A stretch of DNA of 5,453 nucleotides from Bacteroidales bacterium (GTDB lineage Bacteria; Bacteroidota; Bacteroidia; Bacteroidales; VadinHA17): positions 1 through 5,453 of the forward strand of contig JAFGXK010000139.1 in assembly GCA_016936695.1 (NCBI GenBank), read 5' to 3'. The translations under genes were made by a program, and so were the position numbers. This document shows, piece after piece, positions 4,254 through 5,453 of the stretch. The notes under the pieces were generated by a model. That model did not search any database. It saw only the letters and a list, made by a program, of their open reading frames with translations, and was not told the origin of the DNA. Each line of letters opens with the position of its first letter. The first letter of the stretch is position 1.

Positions 4254-5453
4254 CTAGAAGTTGTCTCTCTCAACATAGTGAGTATGCAGAAGCTCATGAG
4301 CCTTATGACTGTTAGGCTTGCCCAGGAACTCCTTATAAAGTGAAATAACATCAGGATTATCATGCGATTTGCGGAGTACCATGTGCTCATCCTCGGAGTA
4401 GATGGCATTTATCCGGTTCTGCCTGATCTCCTCGCTTGTGGGAATAGGTTGTCCTCCGCCGCCGATACAACCTCCGGGGCATGCCATTATTTCAACGAAA
4501 TGGTATGGCGATTTCCCTTCACGAACCTCAGCCATGATTGTGTTGGCATTTACAAGTCCATGCGCAATTGCGACCTTAAGTTCAGCACCCTCGAGGAATT
4601 TCCAGTCATCTGTGCATCCTTCGATAACCACAGAGGCTTCCTTAACACCTTCAAGACCTCTTACAGGAGTAATGTTAAGGTTGGCAAACGGCACCTCTCT
4701 TCCGGTAACAATCTCATAGGCTGTTCTGAGGGCAGCTTCCATCACACCACCGGTGGCTCCGAAAATAACCGCGGCACCCGTTGAATCGCCCATTACGGAA
4801 TCATAGTTAGCTGCTTTGAGATTTCTGAAATCAATTCCGGCCTGTTTTATCATAACTGCCAGCTCGCGCGTAGTAAGAACGAAATCGATGTCCTTGTATC
4901 CGCTTGCCCTCATCTCAGGCCTGTCGGCCTCATATTTCTTCGCAGTGCAAGGCATGATTGACACAGATACAATTTTGGCCGGATCGATCTTCTTCTTGTC
5001 AGCATAGAAGGTTTTTGCCAGGGCGCCGAACATCTGCTGCGGCGATTTGCAGGTTGAAAGGTTCGGAAGAAACTCGGGGTATTTGTGTTCAATGAACTTT
5101 ATCCAGCCCGGAGAACAGGATGTGAACATCGGAAATTTTATTGATGTATCCTTGTCAACCAGGGCTTTCTTCAGTCTTGTCAGAAGTTCAGTTCCTTCCT
5201 CCATTATGGTAAGGTCGGCGCTGAAATCAGTATCGAGGACCGAGTCGAATCCCATCTGTCTCAGAGCATTGACCATCTTTCCCGTAACCCTTTCTCCCGG
5301 ATCATAGCCAAGGTCCTCACCAAGGGCCACCCTGACAGCAGGTGCAGTCTGTACAATTACATACTTGTCGGTATCATAAATTGCATCCCATACCTGATCG
5401 ATATATGTCTTTTCGGTGAGTGCTCCCGTGGGACAGCGGTTCACGCACTGACC
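4254..5453 (-). CDS. hydA: [FeFe] hydrogenase catalytic subunit, NAD(P)-linked type (partial, N-terminus missing)
   Basis: This is the H-cluster subunit of a cytoplasmic [FeFe] hydrogenase, which reduces protons or oxidises H2; multi-subunit relatives (HydABC, HndABCD) couple this to NAD(P)H and ferredoxin. The visible 399 residues begin with GQCVNRCPTGAL, the end of a ferredoxin-type 4Fe-4S motif, so upstream cluster domains lie beyond the right edge. The H-cluster domain shows L1 as TSCSPGW (5103-5123), L2 as MPCTAKKYE (4929-4955) and L3 as EIMACPGGCIGGGG (4455-4493). The C-terminal small-subunit domain follows (RINAIYSEDE, then SHDNPDVISLYKEFLGKP and LLHTHY) and ends at RDNF with no extra domain. 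L1 has Ser where TSCCPxW has its second Cys. The frame is open to the edge, so the GTG at 5442-5444 is not a true start. The alternative symbol is hndD. Partner subunits are expected upstream, outside the window. Confidence 0.95.
   Translation of the reverse strand, partial: GQCVNRCPTGALTEKTYIDQVWDAIYDTDKYVIVQTAPAVRVALGEDLGYDPGERVTGKMVNALRQMGFDSVLDTDFSADLTIMEEGTELLTRLKKALVDKDTSIKFPMFTSCSPGWIKFIEHKYPEFLPNLSTCKSPQQMFGALAKTFYADKKKIDPAKIVSVSIMPCTAKKYEADRPEMRASGYKDIDFVLTTRELAVMIKQAGIDFRNLKAANYDSVMGDSTGAAVIFGATGGVMEAALRTAYEIVTGREVPFANLNITPVRGLEGVKEASVVIEGCTDDWKFLEGAELKVAIAHGLVNANTIMAEVREGKSPYHFVEIMACPGGCIGGGGQPIPTSEEIRQNRINAIYSEDEHMVLRKSHDNPDVISLYKEFLGKPNSHKAHELLHTHYVERDNF

Noticed and set aside
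4362..5307. Several plus-strand open frames of 60-140 codons opposite the hydrogenase
   Set aside because: They are mirror images of a strongly conserved gene, with no family resemblance, no promoter and no start context.
4254..5444. Complete hydrogenase gene starting at GTG 5442-5444
   Set aside because: The frame stays open to the window edge and the preceding codons give GQC, part of the ferredoxin motif GQCVNRCPTGAL. The GTG is an internal valine codon.

Overview
The window comes from a bacterial chromosome, most likely an anaerobic, fermentative member of the Bacteroidota (a Bacteroidales-like lineage). The evidence is indirect: the -7 promoter octamer TAnnTTTG stands upstream of several genes, clear Shine-Dalgarno sequences are missing, intergenic DNA is AT-rich, and the small helix-turn-helix protein and the nitrilase look like families I associate with this phylum. 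The NADH/NADP-linked type of [FeFe] hydrogenase points to a strict anaerobe. No mobile element, CRISPR array, tRNA or rRNA was seen.

Left part (1-1521). The first 234 bases are the 5' end of purB (adenylosuccinate lyase, minus strand, running off the left edge). A 76-bp divergent spacer separates it from a plus-strand pair: mqnA (chorismate dehydratase, first step of the futalosine route to menaquinone) and a GNAT acetyltransferase, overlapping by ATGA and so probably co-translated.

Middle (1522-2562). An 80-residue helix-turn-helix protein is followed 57 bp later by a stand-alone HD-domain metal-dependent phosphohydrolase. A -7-like box lies before the first gene. A perfect 12-bp palindrome in a weak hairpin lies between the two.

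Right part (2642-5453, all minus strand). Reading in the direction of transcription, there is the catalytic [FeFe] hydrogenase subunit (N-terminus outside the window), a strong rho-independent terminator, a carbon-nitrogen hydrolase (nitrilase superfamily), and a small beta-rich protein of unknown function. The last gene converges on the HD gene. Its reading frame continues in phase past a TAG stop for 29 codons into a plausible acidic tail, which makes it a candidate interrupted gene.

Most of this is ordinary core metabolism: purine synthesis, quinone synthesis and hydrogen metabolism. I saw no convincing undescribed multi-gene system. The points most worth checking are the in-frame amber in the small unknown gene, the serine where the hydrogenase L1 motif normally has a cluster-ligating cysteine, and the repeated use of one identical promoter octamer.
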